From assembly GCF_012849095.1 (NCBI RefSeq), contig NZ_CP051680.1:7799001-7863000 (forward strand): a stretch of 64,000 bases of DNA, written 5' to 3'. A program made the position numbers and the translations under genes. Source of the DNA: Cohnella herbarum. Its GTDB lineage: Bacteria; Bacillota; Bacilli; Paenibacillales; Paenibacillaceae. Positions 1 through 8,128 of the stretch are shown in pieces. Each line of letters begins with the position of its first letter. The stretch's first letter is position 1. Under the pieces are notes generated by a model. It was not told the DNA's origin. It searched no databases and saw only the letters and a program-made list of their open reading frames with translations.

Positions 1-462
1 GACGTGGGCGTCTATCCGCTCAGCGCGGCTCGCCTCATTATGGGCGTCGAGCCCGAAGCGGTTACCGTGCACGCGTTATTTTCTCCCGAGCACGATGACG
101 TCGATATGATGGCTTCCGGTTTAGTCGAATTTCCGGGTAACGTAGCGCTGACCTTCGACTGCGGCATGTGGGCGACGTTCCGTAACGAGCTAGAGATCGT
201 AGGCACGGAAGGGACGATCGTCCTTAAGCCGTCTTTCCTTCCTTCGAAGGAAAACGACGATATTACGATTCAGGTCGGATCCGCTATCCGGAAGGAAGGC
301 CCTTACGGAGTCGACGCTTACGTCGCGCAATCCGATCAATTCGCGAAGGTCGTGCGGGGCGAGGAGCCGCCGGCCTATCCTTCTCAGGATGCCGTCGCGA
401 GCATGAGATTGATCGACGCCTGTTTGGAGTCTGCTCGCAAGCGTCAGCGGGTCGTGTTGTGA
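1..462 (+). CDS. Gfo/Idh/MocA family oxidoreductase, C-terminal part (5' truncated)
   Basis: The reading frame is open from base 1, so the N-terminal Rossmann (NAD(P)-binding) half lies outside the window and only about 153 residues remain. The visible start, DVGVYPLSAARLIMG, is the family's typical motif after the central Asp/His region, where these enzymes have a D-x-G-V-Y/H stretch lining the substrate pocket. The beta-sheet pattern (TFDCGMWATFRNELEIVGTE followed by a GTIVLKP strand) matches the C-terminal domain. Family members oxidise or reduce sugars and inositols; the substrate cannot be told. A strong palindrome cluster follows the stop codon. Confidence 0.85.
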   Translation, partial: DVGVYPLSAARLIMGVEPEAVTVHALFSPEHDDVDMMASGLVEFPGNVALTFDCGMWATFRNELEIVGTEGTIVLKPSFLPSKENDDITIQVGSAIRKEGPYGVDAYVAQSDQFAKVVRGEEPPAYPSQDAVASMRLIDACLESARKRQRVVL

Positions 463-513
463 AATAACAAATGGCTCTTATAGGAAACTGAATAGCACGA
501 GGCTTCATCTTCC

Positions 514-700
514 GAGACGGCCATTTTGACCGTTAAACGGAAGTAATTGAGCTAACTTTCCCGTCCAGACGGTCATTTTGACCGTCTGGACGCTTGTAAT
601 TGGCGCAATTACCCCGAAATGTATGTTGAGACGGTCATTTTGACCGCTTCACAAGTTCAACAGAACAATATCTCATATGAGACGGTCATTTTGACCGTCT
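514..700. repeat. Four-copy palindromic intergenic repeat
   Basis: The 17-base palindrome ACGGTCA-TTT-TGACCGT occurs at 517-533 (one mismatch), 569-585, 631-647 (last base differs) and 682-698, with start-to-start spacings of 52, 62 and 51 bases. Copies 2 and 4 have longer perfect arms (14 bases at 562-592, 9 bases at 680-700). The sequence between copies is A/T-rich and unrelated. The copies would form hairpins in RNA from either strand. There is no long T-run after them, so simple termination is not the obvious role. Confidence 0.85.
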
Positions 701-739
701 GACCGTAACATTGATGCATAGCAATCAATCTTTTAAAAA

Positions 740-885
740 TCCCATTCACGCTCCCGAGAAGGAAATTACGATATGAGGTGATCTCCATTGGGAATTTGAG
801 CCGATGATGGAACCAAGTCAATCCACACGCGAGGGGAGCGACGTACCGGGCGGGAGCCCGGGTTGAAACCTGATTTCGGTTTTAA
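740..885. other. Unassigned gene-free segment with G/C-rich hairpin
   Basis: This stretch between the palindrome cluster and the LacI gene carries no convincing ORF. It contains a perfect 6-bp stem, CCGGGC-GGGA-GCCCGG, near 848-863, followed by an AAACC/GGTTT stem that ends in a short T-run (about 866-883). The G/C-rich, structured look against an A/T-rich background suggests a remnant of a mobile element or a structured RNA, but I do not recognise a family. Confidence 0.3.
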
Positions 886-912
886 GACCAATAAATTTCT
901 AAATCACTCCGG

Positions 913-960
913 CATAAACGTTCACATGCTATCCCTAAGGACAGCATGTGAACGTTTATG
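913..960. terminator. Large inverted repeat, probable terminator
   Basis: Perfect 18-bp arms (CATAAACGTTCACATGCT and its complement) flank a 12-base loop. On the plus strand it is followed by TTTGTTATTT. It lies just past the stop of the minus-strand LacI gene, so it probably ends that transcript, although the T-run is on the plus-strand side. Confidence 0.6.
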
Positions 961-988
961 TTTGTTATTTCCTATCCTCTCACGGCTT

Positions 989-1996
989 CTACAACCGTTT
1001 TACAGATTCCCGTTCGATGATCTTGCTTTGCAAATAGATGTTTTTGGGTTGCGCCTCCGGATGTTTAATACATCCTAACATCCGAACAACGGCTTCGATC
1101 GCGAATTCATGTTTACTTATGTCCACGGAAGTAAGGGGAGGTACGATGGTTTGGCTTAAGTCCGTGTTATCGAAGCTGATAAGCGATACTTGATCGGGTA
1201 CCGATATGCCTTCCGCTTGAAGTTTAAGCAATAGCTTGTAGGCAGCCATGTCGCAGTGGCATACGAAAGCGGTGGGAAGTTTGTTGGGCAACTCAAAATC
1301 CATTACGTACGAGCCGTTATCGTCGTTGTTAACGAGCATCCATTGTTTGTTCCATTCCAGATGATAGTAGTTGAGAGCTTTCAAATACCCGCAATAACGA
1401 TCCATAACGCTAGAGGTGTAATGCGGGTTGCCGACGAACCCGATATCGACGTGTCCCCTATCCACTAAGTATTTCGTGACGGCATAACCGGATTGAAAGT
1501 TGTCGGGAATAATGCAATTAAGAGCGATATCCGATTTGTAGAAGTCTATTGCAATTACCGGGAACGGATAGGCGGTCAGCAACTTGACGTAAGCTTCGCT
1601 GACTTCGCCGGCTATGAACAATCCATTAAGATCGGACAGATCCTGAGCGAGGGACAGCGGGACGCTATTGGATTGCTCTTGTTCTGGATCAAGCAAGTAA
1701 ATAGATAGACTAATGTCTCTTTGGGAGCATTCTTGATTCATATAGTAGTAAATTTTCGTGTAAAAGTTATCCGTATCGAGGAAGAAGCGCTTCGGAACAA
1801 TAATCCCGAGCTTGGACACGGACTTGGTAAGCTTTGCGTTCTTGTGCAAATATCCGAGCTCATTGGAGGTTTGGAGAATCTTCTTCCGCAGTCCATCGCT
1901 TACACCTGGCTGATTGTTGAGCGCTTTAGAGACACTAACCTTCGTTACGCCTAGTATGTTTGCAATGGTATCTAAAGTTACTTTTCCCGATTGCAT
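989..1996 (-). CDS. LacI-family transcriptional regulator
   Basis: 335 residues, the usual LacI-family length. Residues 6-50 form the N-terminal helix-turn-helix and hinge helix (TLDTIANILGVTKVSVSKAL), followed by a periplasmic-binding-protein-like effector domain (FIAGEVSEAY, VGNPHYTSSVMDRYCGY, PTAFVCHCD, VSLISFDNTD). The start codon has the site TAGGAGA upstream. It is divergent from the GH130/ABC operon, so it most likely represses that operon until a sugar effector binds. A palindrome AAAGTNACTTT lies in its own promoter and again inside its first codons, pointing to autoregulation. The effector cannot be read from the sequence. Confidence 0.92.
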   Translation of the reverse strand: MQSGKVTLDTIANILGVTKVSVSKALNNQPGVSDGLRKKILQTSNELGYLHKNAKLTKSVSKLGIIVPKRFFLDTDNFYTKIYYYMNQECSQRDISLSIYLLDPEQEQSNSVPLSLAQDLSDLNGLFIAGEVSEAYVKLLTAYPFPVIAIDFYKSDIALNCIIPDNFQSGYAVTKYLVDRGHVDIGFVGNPHYTSSVMDRYCGYLKALNYYHLEWNKQWMLVNNDDNGSYVMDFELPNKLPTAFVCHCDMAAYKLLLKLQAEGISVPDQVSLISFDNTDLSQTIVPPLTSVDISKHEFAIEAVVRMLGCIKHPEAQPKNIYLQSKIIERESVKRL

Positions 1997-2098
1997 GGCA
2001 GCAGTCTCCTAAGAATAAAAATATTTCCTCTTCATAGAATATTAACTAAAGTAACTTTATAAGTCAATTGTAAGTATAACAATCACGAAAGTTACTTT
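1974..2098 (-). promoter_or_regulatory. LacI gene promoter with three AAAGTNACTTT operator candidates
   Basis: On the minus strand TTGACT (2067-2062) and TAATAT (2044-2039) are separated by exactly 17 bases. The spacer holds the palindrome TAAAGTAACTTTA (2047-2059). Two more copies of AAAGTNACTTT are at 1974-1984 (inside the 5' coding part of the regulator) and 2088-2098. Operators within and around the promoter fit an autoregulated LacI-type repressor. The assignment to this regulator is an inference from position and symmetry. Confidence 0.7.
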
Positions 2099-2235
2099 AC
2101 AAAAGATACTCTTTTTACATTATTGCAACTGCACCGAATGTCGATTTATAGCGGTATTTAGGAGTATTACTTCTATATGGGATGAAATGTAGAAGGTTTT
2201 ATCGTTCAGTTCAATGATTTATCCCTGTGAATTAG

Positions 2236-2293
2236 TTAACTAAATGTTACTTAATAAATTACGTTGACAAAATAAATTAACTTAAATTATAAT
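2236..2293 (+). promoter_or_regulatory. Sigma-A promoter of the GH130/ABC operon
   Basis: TTGACA (2264-2269) and TATAAT (2288-2293) match both consensus hexamers, with an 18-base spacer. Just upstream (2241-2253) is TAAATGTTACTTA, a degenerate version of the AAAGTNACTTT palindrome found in the divergent promoter. The leader to the first gene is about 70 bases. Confidence 0.8.
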
Positions 2294-2367
2294 CGCTTAC
2301 ATAAGGTAAATTTAGGTAATCATTCAGTATTTAAATGCTGAAATCGGCAGGAATGGGGAGAAATAAC

Positions 2368-3438
2368 ATGACAGTTATCCGCTCGAAACAAAATCCGATT
2401 ATTTCGCCTCAAGATGTTAGCGCTTCCAATAATGAGTGGGAAGTCATTGGCGTATTTAATGCCGGAGTGACCAAGTACAAGGACGAAGTGATCTTGATGC
2501 TTCGCGTCGCGGAGAGACCGATTAACGACAATCCGGATATTTATTTGACGCCGTTTTATGAGGCTTCTTCCAATCGAATGACCATACGAACGATCGCCAA
2601 AACTCCAGAATGCGATTTCTCCGACGTGAGAGTGATCAAGACGCCCGAGAAAAATTACTTAACCTCCATATCCCATTTGCGTGTCGCACGAAGCAGTGAC
2701 GGAATCCGGTTCAAGATCGATGATAAGCCTACGATTCTTCCAGGTACGATGTACGAAAGCTATGGAATCGAGGACCCCCGGATTACCCGAATCGAAGATA
2801 CGTACTACATGACTTACTCGGCCATCTCGGAGTATGGCATATGTACCGGGATGATGACGACGAAGGATTTCGTCACCTTCTATCGCGAAGGTAACGTCTT
2901 CCATCCGGACAACAAGGATGTCGTCCTATTTCCGAGACAAGTCCGAGGGAAATATTACGCGCTTCATCGCCCTTCTTGCTCTCATTACGGCAAACCGGAG
3001 ATGTGGATTGCGGAGTCTAGTGACCTAAGGCAGTGGGGAAATCATCGCCATCTGGCGAACGTGCGCGAAGGATACTGGGATGATGGACGAATCGGAGCGA
3101 GCGCAATTCCTTTCGAGATCGAGGAAGGCTGGCTTGAAATCTACCATGGTGCGAACAAGGATAATCATTATTGTCTAGGAGCGCTTTTATTGGATAAGAA
3201 CGAGCCTTGGAAAGTCATTGCGAGAAGCGAGACACCGTTCATGCAGCCGGAAGAGGTGTTTGAAGTCGAGGGTTTTTTCGGAAACGTCATTTTTCCTTGT
3301 GGCGTTCTTGTCGAGAACGATATCGTGAAAATTTATTACGGGGCCAGCGATACGTGCGTCGGTTACGCGGAAACATCTCTTGATCATATAAGAGCAAATC
3401 TGCAAGTACAATCGGCAAATCGTCCTACGATGCGTTAA
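2368..3438 (+). CDS. GH130-family glycoside phosphorylase/hydrolase
   Basis: Five-bladed beta-propeller enzyme of family GH130, which mostly performs phosphorolysis of beta-mannosides to mannose-1-phosphate (some members hydrolyse). About 356 residues, normal for the family. The motif GIEDPR at residues 133-138 carries the conserved catalytic Asp136; further blade signatures are VFNAGVTKYKDEVILMLRVAERP near the N-terminus, WDDGRIGASA and YHGA. I chose ATG 2368 because GGGGAG lies 7 bases ahead; an in-frame ATG at 2335 has no ribosome site. No signal peptide, so cytoplasmic: it would act on oligosaccharide imported by the next three genes. The exact linkage is not determinable. Confidence 0.88.
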   Translation: MTVIRSKQNPIISPQDVSASNNEWEVIGVFNAGVTKYKDEVILMLRVAERPINDNPDIYLTPFYEASSNRMTIRTIAKTPECDFSDVRVIKTPEKNYLTSISHLRVARSSDGIRFKIDDKPTILPGTMYESYGIEDPRITRIEDTYYMTYSAISEYGICTGMMTTKDFVTFYREGNVFHPDNKDVVLFPRQVRGKYYALHRPSCSHYGKPEMWIAESSDLRQWGNHRHLANVREGYWDDGRIGASAIPFEIEEGWLEIYHGANKDNHYCLGALLLDKNEPWKVIARSETPFMQPEEVFEVEGFFGNVIFPCGVLVENDIVKIYYGASDTCVGYAETSLDHIRANLQVQSANRPTMR

Positions 3439-3450
3439 GGAGGAGTTCGG

Positions 3451-4410
3451 ATGCAAACGTCGGTACAATCGTCAGTACAGTCCAAGAGTAAAGAAACGTT
3501 TCTGCGTGAAATCATGAAAAACCGTTATCTGTACCTCCTGACCTTGCCGGGAGTACTGTTCCTGATTGTCTTTAATTATTTGCCCATGGTCGGACTGTAC
3601 CTGAGCTTCGTGGACTACAACCCGATGGCCGGTCTCTACGGAATGGGCAGCGAATTCGTGGGACTGGATAACTTTGAGTTCTTTTTCAGCTCCGGCGACT
3701 GGGTAGGGATCACGTTCAACACGTTATATTTGAATAGTTTGTTTATCTTGACCGGACTTGCCGTTCAAATTTTCATGGCTGTTGGCTTGAACGAGGTAGC
3801 GGGCAACAAGTTCAAGAAGCTGACCCAATCGTTCATGTTTTTACCGAACTTCTTGTCGTGGACCGTGGTTTCCATTTTCTCCATCGCGATATTTTCTACC
3901 GATACGGGCGTGATTAACGGGATATTGAACGCATTGGGCATGGAATCGATTAATTTCTATCAGGATGCTTCAACTTGGCCTTTCATACTTGTGCTGCTGA
4001 AACTGTGGAAAGGAGTCGGGTTCGGTACCGTCATCTATCTAGCTACCATTTCAAGCATGGACCAAGAGATGTTCGAGGCCGCCAAGATCGATGGGGCTTC
4101 GAGATTCCAATCGATTATTTATCTCACTCTTCCGATGCTCAAGACGACAACGATCATGTTACTCATTCTCTCTGTAGGAGGTATCTTCTACGGCGATTTC
4201 GGAATGATTTTCGCTCTGATCGGCGATAACCCTCTGCTTAGACCAACAACGGATGTTATCGACACCTACGTTTATCGGGCGCTTCGGATGAACAACGACA
4301 TCGGAATGTCATCCGCCGTGGGCTTGTTTCAAGCTTTCGTTGGATTCGTGCTCGTCGTCTCCGTTAACGCGATTACTCGCAAAATGTCGAAGGATTCAGC
4401 GTTGTTCTAA
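3451..4410 (+). CDS. Sugar ABC transporter permease (LplB type)
   Basis: 319 residues with about six membrane helices and the binding-protein-dependent transport signature EAAKIDGASRFQSIIYLTLP, which couples to the ATPase. N-terminal NRYLYLLTLPGVLFLIVFNYLPM is typical of the LplB/YtcP subgroup of CUT1 importers. AAGGAGG lies ahead of the start, and the gene sits 12 bases after the GH130 gene. The ATPase is not encoded here; this subgroup usually shares a MsmX-type ATPase encoded elsewhere (known of the family, not seen). Confidence 0.93.
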   Translation: MQTSVQSSVQSKSKETFLREIMKNRYLYLLTLPGVLFLIVFNYLPMVGLYLSFVDYNPMAGLYGMGSEFVGLDNFEFFFSSGDWVGITFNTLYLNSLFILTGLAVQIFMAVGLNEVAGNKFKKLTQSFMFLPNFLSWTVVSIFSIAIFSTDTGVINGILNALGMESINFYQDASTWPFILVLLKLWKGVGFGTVIYLATISSMDQEMFEAAKIDGASRFQSIIYLTLPMLKTTTIMLLILSVGGIFYGDFGMIFALIGDNPLLRPTTDVIDTYVYRALRMNNDIGMSSAVGLFQAFVGFVLVVSVNAITRKMSKDSALF

Positions 4411-4433
4411 CAATGAAGAGAGGAGGTACGGCG

Positions 4434-5327
4434 ATGAATCATAAATCTCTTGGGGATCGGACGATGTTATTCGTTTTCTATGCGGCGATCGGACTATTCT
4501 CTTTAATGTGCGTTATCCCGATGTGGATTGCTCTAATGGCATCCTTCACGAACGAGCTTGAGCTTATACGGAACGGGTACAGCTTATGGATCGGAAACTT
4601 CGATCTTACGGCCTACCGATTGATCTTCACGGGAACCGGAAGCGTCTATCGAGCTTATGGAGTTACCATCATAACAACGATTCTTGGGGTTATTCTCACG
4701 GTATTCCTAACTAGCTCGTTTGCTTACCCGCTATCCGTTAAATCGTTAAAATATCGAAACAAGCTCGCTTTCTTCTGCTACGTCACGATGGTGTTTAATG
4801 GCGGACTTGTTCCTACTTATATTTTAACAACCCGCTTCCTACATTTGCAGAACAGTATATGGGTGCTCATTATTCCGGCTGCACTTAATGGATTTAACGT
4901 CTTCCTGATGAAGAACTATTTCTCTACGCTCCCCGAAGCTTTAGCGGAATCGGCTAAGATCGACGGTGCGAGCGAGATCTACATCTACTTCAAGATTATT
5001 CTTCCGTTATCGATGCCGATTCTAGCTACGATCGGTTTATTCGCCGCCATCGGGTATTGGAATGAATGGTTTAGGGTGCTCCTCTTCATTAACGATCAGC
5101 AATTGTTTACTTTACAGTTTCTAATTATGAGATTGCAGCAACAGGCCGAATTTCTGAATTCTTCGCTGAGCGCTGCGGCGAGAGCTGCCCTAGGCGGAGA
5201 AATGGTTCCGACGATCGGGATCCGGGTAGCGACGGCGATGGTATCGATCGGTCCAATAATTCTTTTATATCCGTTCCTTCAGAAGTATTTCATTAAAGGG
5301 TTAACCATTGGTGCGGTGAAAGGCTGA
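4434..5327 (+). CDS. Sugar ABC transporter permease (LplC/YtcP type)
   Basis: About 297 residues, six predicted helices and the loop signature ESAKIDGASEIYIYFKIILP. Ends in KYFIKGLTIGAVKG, the usual end of this subgroup. The upstream ATG at 4413 is in frame, but AGGAGG (4421-4426) lies inside that stretch, 7 bases ahead of ATG 4434, so the later start is preferred. It forms the heterodimeric membrane channel with the preceding permease. Confidence 0.92.
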   Translation: MNHKSLGDRTMLFVFYAAIGLFSLMCVIPMWIALMASFTNELELIRNGYSLWIGNFDLTAYRLIFTGTGSVYRAYGVTIITTILGVILTVFLTSSFAYPLSVKSLKYRNKLAFFCYVTMVFNGGLVPTYILTTRFLHLQNSIWVLIIPAALNGFNVFLMKNYFSTLPEALAESAKIDGASEIYIYFKIILPLSMPILATIGLFAAIGYWNEWFRVLLFINDQQLFTLQFLIMRLQQQAEFLNSSLSAAARAALGGEMVPTIGIRVATAMVSIGPIILLYPFLQKYFIKGLTIGAVKG

Positions 5328-5395
5328 GGAAGATTTAGGAAGGCTATTGCCGGCTGTGCCGGTTAGCATAGAATTTCATTCCGGGAGGGTTAAGA

Positions 5396-7120
5396 ATGTT
5401 TAGAAAAACAATCCAAAGTATGGTTATGGGTACTGCCTTAATTGTGTTGCTGTCCGTTCTGGCAGCGTGTTCCAAGAACGAGAACGCCGGTTCACCAAGC
5501 GCATCGACGCCTGCAGCTTCGGTACATGCATCCGAAACAACAGAACCTACCGAATCTACCGAACCGAGCGAATCCGTCAAGGCTCCGCCGGAGGAAGTCA
5601 CGTTGGAGTTTTTCATGCCATCGGGAACCGCCGACGTGAATGATTTGCAGGCTGTGCTGGACCAATTTTACGCCGAAACCAAAGATACCTTGAATACGAA
5701 GCTCAAGTTCAACTTCACGACCTTCGATAACATCGGGCAACAAGTTTCACTGAAGATTGCCGGTGGAGAGCAAGTGGACAGCGCGTTTACCGCGCAATGG
5801 ACCGCTCCGAATATTAATCAGATGATAGCTAAGGATCAATTGGCTAACCTGGATTCTTATTTCAATAACGATAAATACCCGGGACTTAAGAAAGCGTTCA
5901 CACCCGAATATTTGAAAAACAACAGTTTCATCGATGCCAAGGGCGAGTCTCATATCTACGGTATTCCATTCACGCACGGGTTCGATGGCGGCGGAGTTAT
6001 CTATTATCGTAAAGATCTTGCTGAGAAGTACGGAGTTACGGAGATCAAGTCGGTAGCGGATTTGACGAAATATTACGATGCGATCTTAGCCAACGAGAAA
6101 GGAGTGATCCCGCTTACTTGGAACGGTAACCAGGATTTACTTTCCGATACGCTGCTTACGATGGTACAACCAATTACGGAGAAGCATAATTACGAAACGA
6201 ATGTAGCGGGTACGAACAGCAGCATCGCCATCAAACCGGATGGAACGGTCTACGTCGCTAAGACCGTCAATCCATGGAGCGATCCGGAATTTATAGCGCT
6301 TATTCCCGATTCCTTGAAATCGATGGATCCACTGACAGGCTACAAGTTGGCTCGCGAATGGTATACGAAAGGGTATTTGGAGAAGGACATCTTGGCTCAG
6401 AAAGATCCGGATGGTCAATTCATGTCGGGAAAAGCGGCTTCGGTCGTTCGTACGCTGGATATCTATGCATCCGAGAAGCAACAGCTCGAGAAGGCGATAC
6501 CTGGAGCGAAATTGGGTTACTTTATCATCAACCCCGGCTATCTTAACGGAACGCCGAAAGCGGTAGGAAGCGATTTCAAAGCTTGGAACTTCGCCGCTAT
6601 CCCTTCTAATTCGAAGAACATCGAACGTACGATGCAGTTTTTCGACTGGCTGTTCACGAACCAAAGCAATCATGACTTATTCGAATTCGGGATCGAAGGC
6701 AAACATTGGACGGCCGAAGGAGACACCAAATATTCCATTCCTGCTGGCGTAGATGCGGCGAGCAATTATAACTTCCCTGGTTTTACGTTATCTTGGAACC
6801 CGACGATGGTGCGCTACGATGCAACGACTCCTGACGATGTCGTCACGACATTAAACAATCTTGGAGATACGAACTTCTTCTTCAAGAAGCTCTCCGCAGG
6901 CTTCAACTTCGTGACGGACAACGTGAAGAATGAGACGGCAAAGCTCAATGACGTGAAATCTCTATTAAGAACGATCGGTGACGGAGTATCCGATGACATT
7001 GAAGGAACGTTGGCAAAAGTTCAGAAGGATTTCGACAAAGCTGGATATGCGAAGGTGCGCGAGGAGCTAGAGAAACAATTTAACGAATTTCTGAAGACCA
7101 ATCCTTATGAAGGCCAATAA
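5396..7120 (+). CDS. Extracellular sugar-binding lipoprotein of the ABC importer
   Basis: 574 residues, typical for the long LipO-type binding proteins of this importer group. Signal peptide with lipobox LAAC (Cys at residue 25), then a Ser/Thr/Pro/Glu-rich linker (to about residue 65) and the two-lobed binding fold (GIPFTHGFDGGGVIYYRKDL; many W/Y residues for sugar stacking). The lipidated Cys would tether it to the outer face of the membrane, where it hands oligosaccharide to the two permeases upstream. The ribosome site GGGAGGG precedes the start. Confidence 0.93.
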   Translation: MFRKTIQSMVMGTALIVLLSVLAACSKNENAGSPSASTPAASVHASETTEPTESTEPSESVKAPPEEVTLEFFMPSGTADVNDLQAVLDQFYAETKDTLNTKLKFNFTTFDNIGQQVSLKIAGGEQVDSAFTAQWTAPNINQMIAKDQLANLDSYFNNDKYPGLKKAFTPEYLKNNSFIDAKGESHIYGIPFTHGFDGGGVIYYRKDLAEKYGVTEIKSVADLTKYYDAILANEKGVIPLTWNGNQDLLSDTLLTMVQPITEKHNYETNVAGTNSSIAIKPDGTVYVAKTVNPWSDPEFIALIPDSLKSMDPLTGYKLAREWYTKGYLEKDILAQKDPDGQFMSGKAASVVRTLDIYASEKQQLEKAIPGAKLGYFIINPGYLNGTPKAVGSDFKAWNFAAIPSNSKNIERTMQFFDWLFTNQSNHDLFEFGIEGKHWTAEGDTKYSIPAGVDAASNYNFPGFTLSWNPTMVRYDATTPDDVVTTLNNLGDTNFFFKKLSAGFNFVTDNVKNETAKLNDVKSLLRTIGDGVSDDIEGTLAKVQKDFDKAGYAKVREELEKQFNEFLKTNPYEGQ

Positions 7121-7136
7121 GGATCGAGGAATAGAC

Positions 7137-8087
7137 ATGATACGACAACAGATAGAATATCAGACTTGCGCGGAACTGGTAGAGGAGTTTGTAGGATCGG
7201 ATCGATTGAATGGCGGACAACGAATTCTCTTCGAAGGCGTTGACGGTAAGGATGTTTACAATATTACTTCACCGTTTATGGATCGGGGCAGCTTGATTAT
7301 AGCAGGCCGGGTGGAAGGACGGACGACCGAAAGGTCGGACGTTCTTTTCTTCCGGCAGCAAGGAGATGTTTGGACGCCGCATCCCGATTATCCGACATTC
7401 GAATTGCAAGATCCGTTCGTTACTCGGATTAAGGGCGAGCTTATATTCGGAGGCGTGGCCGTCATCAGTGACCCTCTCCATCCCGAGAACATCGTTTCCT
7501 GGGTAACCAGCTTTTACCGGGGACAAGATGTGCGCAGCTTGCAGCCCTTTCTAACCGGTCCCGATCGAATGAAGGACGTCCGGCTACTCGAACTCGCTAA
7601 CGGCGAGATCGGCGTGTTGTCCAGACCGGGAGGCTTACTGGGGGGAGGTCCGGGGAGTGTTATCGGGTTTACGAAAGTCTCCACGTTAGAAGACGTAACC
7701 GCGGATATTATCGCGCGCGCGCCGACATTCAACAATCAATTTTCCCCGCTGGAGTGGGGGGGAGCGAACGAGCCTCACCTATTGGCGAACGGTTACGTGG
7801 GCGTGCTAGGTCATATTGCGGAATTCGACGGAGTGAACCGTCGGTATCGGGCGATCACATTCGCCTTCCATCCCGAGACGTCGATAGCTTCTCCGATGAA
7901 AATCATCGCCATGCGCCAGAACTTCCCGGCTGGTGCTGCCAAAAGGATGGATTTGAAAGATATTATTTTCAGTGGCGGCATCGTGCGCAAAGCCGGCGGG
8001 TTAGCGGATTTATACGTGGGGGCAAGCGATGCGGAAGCCTATCGGATCGAGATTAAGGATCCATTCTTGGAATATGAAAGTTACTGA
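7137..8087 (+). CDS. DUF1861-like beta-propeller protein (GH130/GH43-like)
   Basis: About 316 residues, no signal peptide. Blade-like repeats (TSPFMDRGSLIIAGRVEGR, FELQDPFVTRIKGELIFGG, GGANEPHLLANGYVGVLGHI, FSGGIVRKAGGLADLYVGAS) resemble DUF1861 proteins, which are five-bladed propellers related to GH130. The pairing of Asp-Pro in LQDPF with NEPH is the kind of acid pair that sits in such active sites. ATG 7137 is chosen with GAGGA 6 bases ahead; the in-frame ATG at 7107 overlaps the previous gene. As a partner of the GH130 gene in the same operon it probably acts on the same imported glycan; no activity is claimed. Confidence 0.72.
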   Translation: MIRQQIEYQTCAELVEEFVGSDRLNGGQRILFEGVDGKDVYNITSPFMDRGSLIIAGRVEGRTTERSDVLFFRQQGDVWTPHPDYPTFELQDPFVTRIKGELIFGGVAVISDPLHPENIVSWVTSFYRGQDVRSLQPFLTGPDRMKDVRLLELANGEIGVLSRPGGLLGGGPGSVIGFTKVSTLEDVTADIIARAPTFNNQFSPLEWGGANEPHLLANGYVGVLGHIAEFDGVNRRYRAITFAFHPETSIASPMKIIAMRQNFPAGAAKRMDLKDIIFSGGIVRKAGGLADLYVGASDAEAYRIEIKDPFLEYESY

Positions 8088-8128
8088 GTATCATTTGGAT
8101 CGAGTGAAATGACTAAGGGGGGATGATT

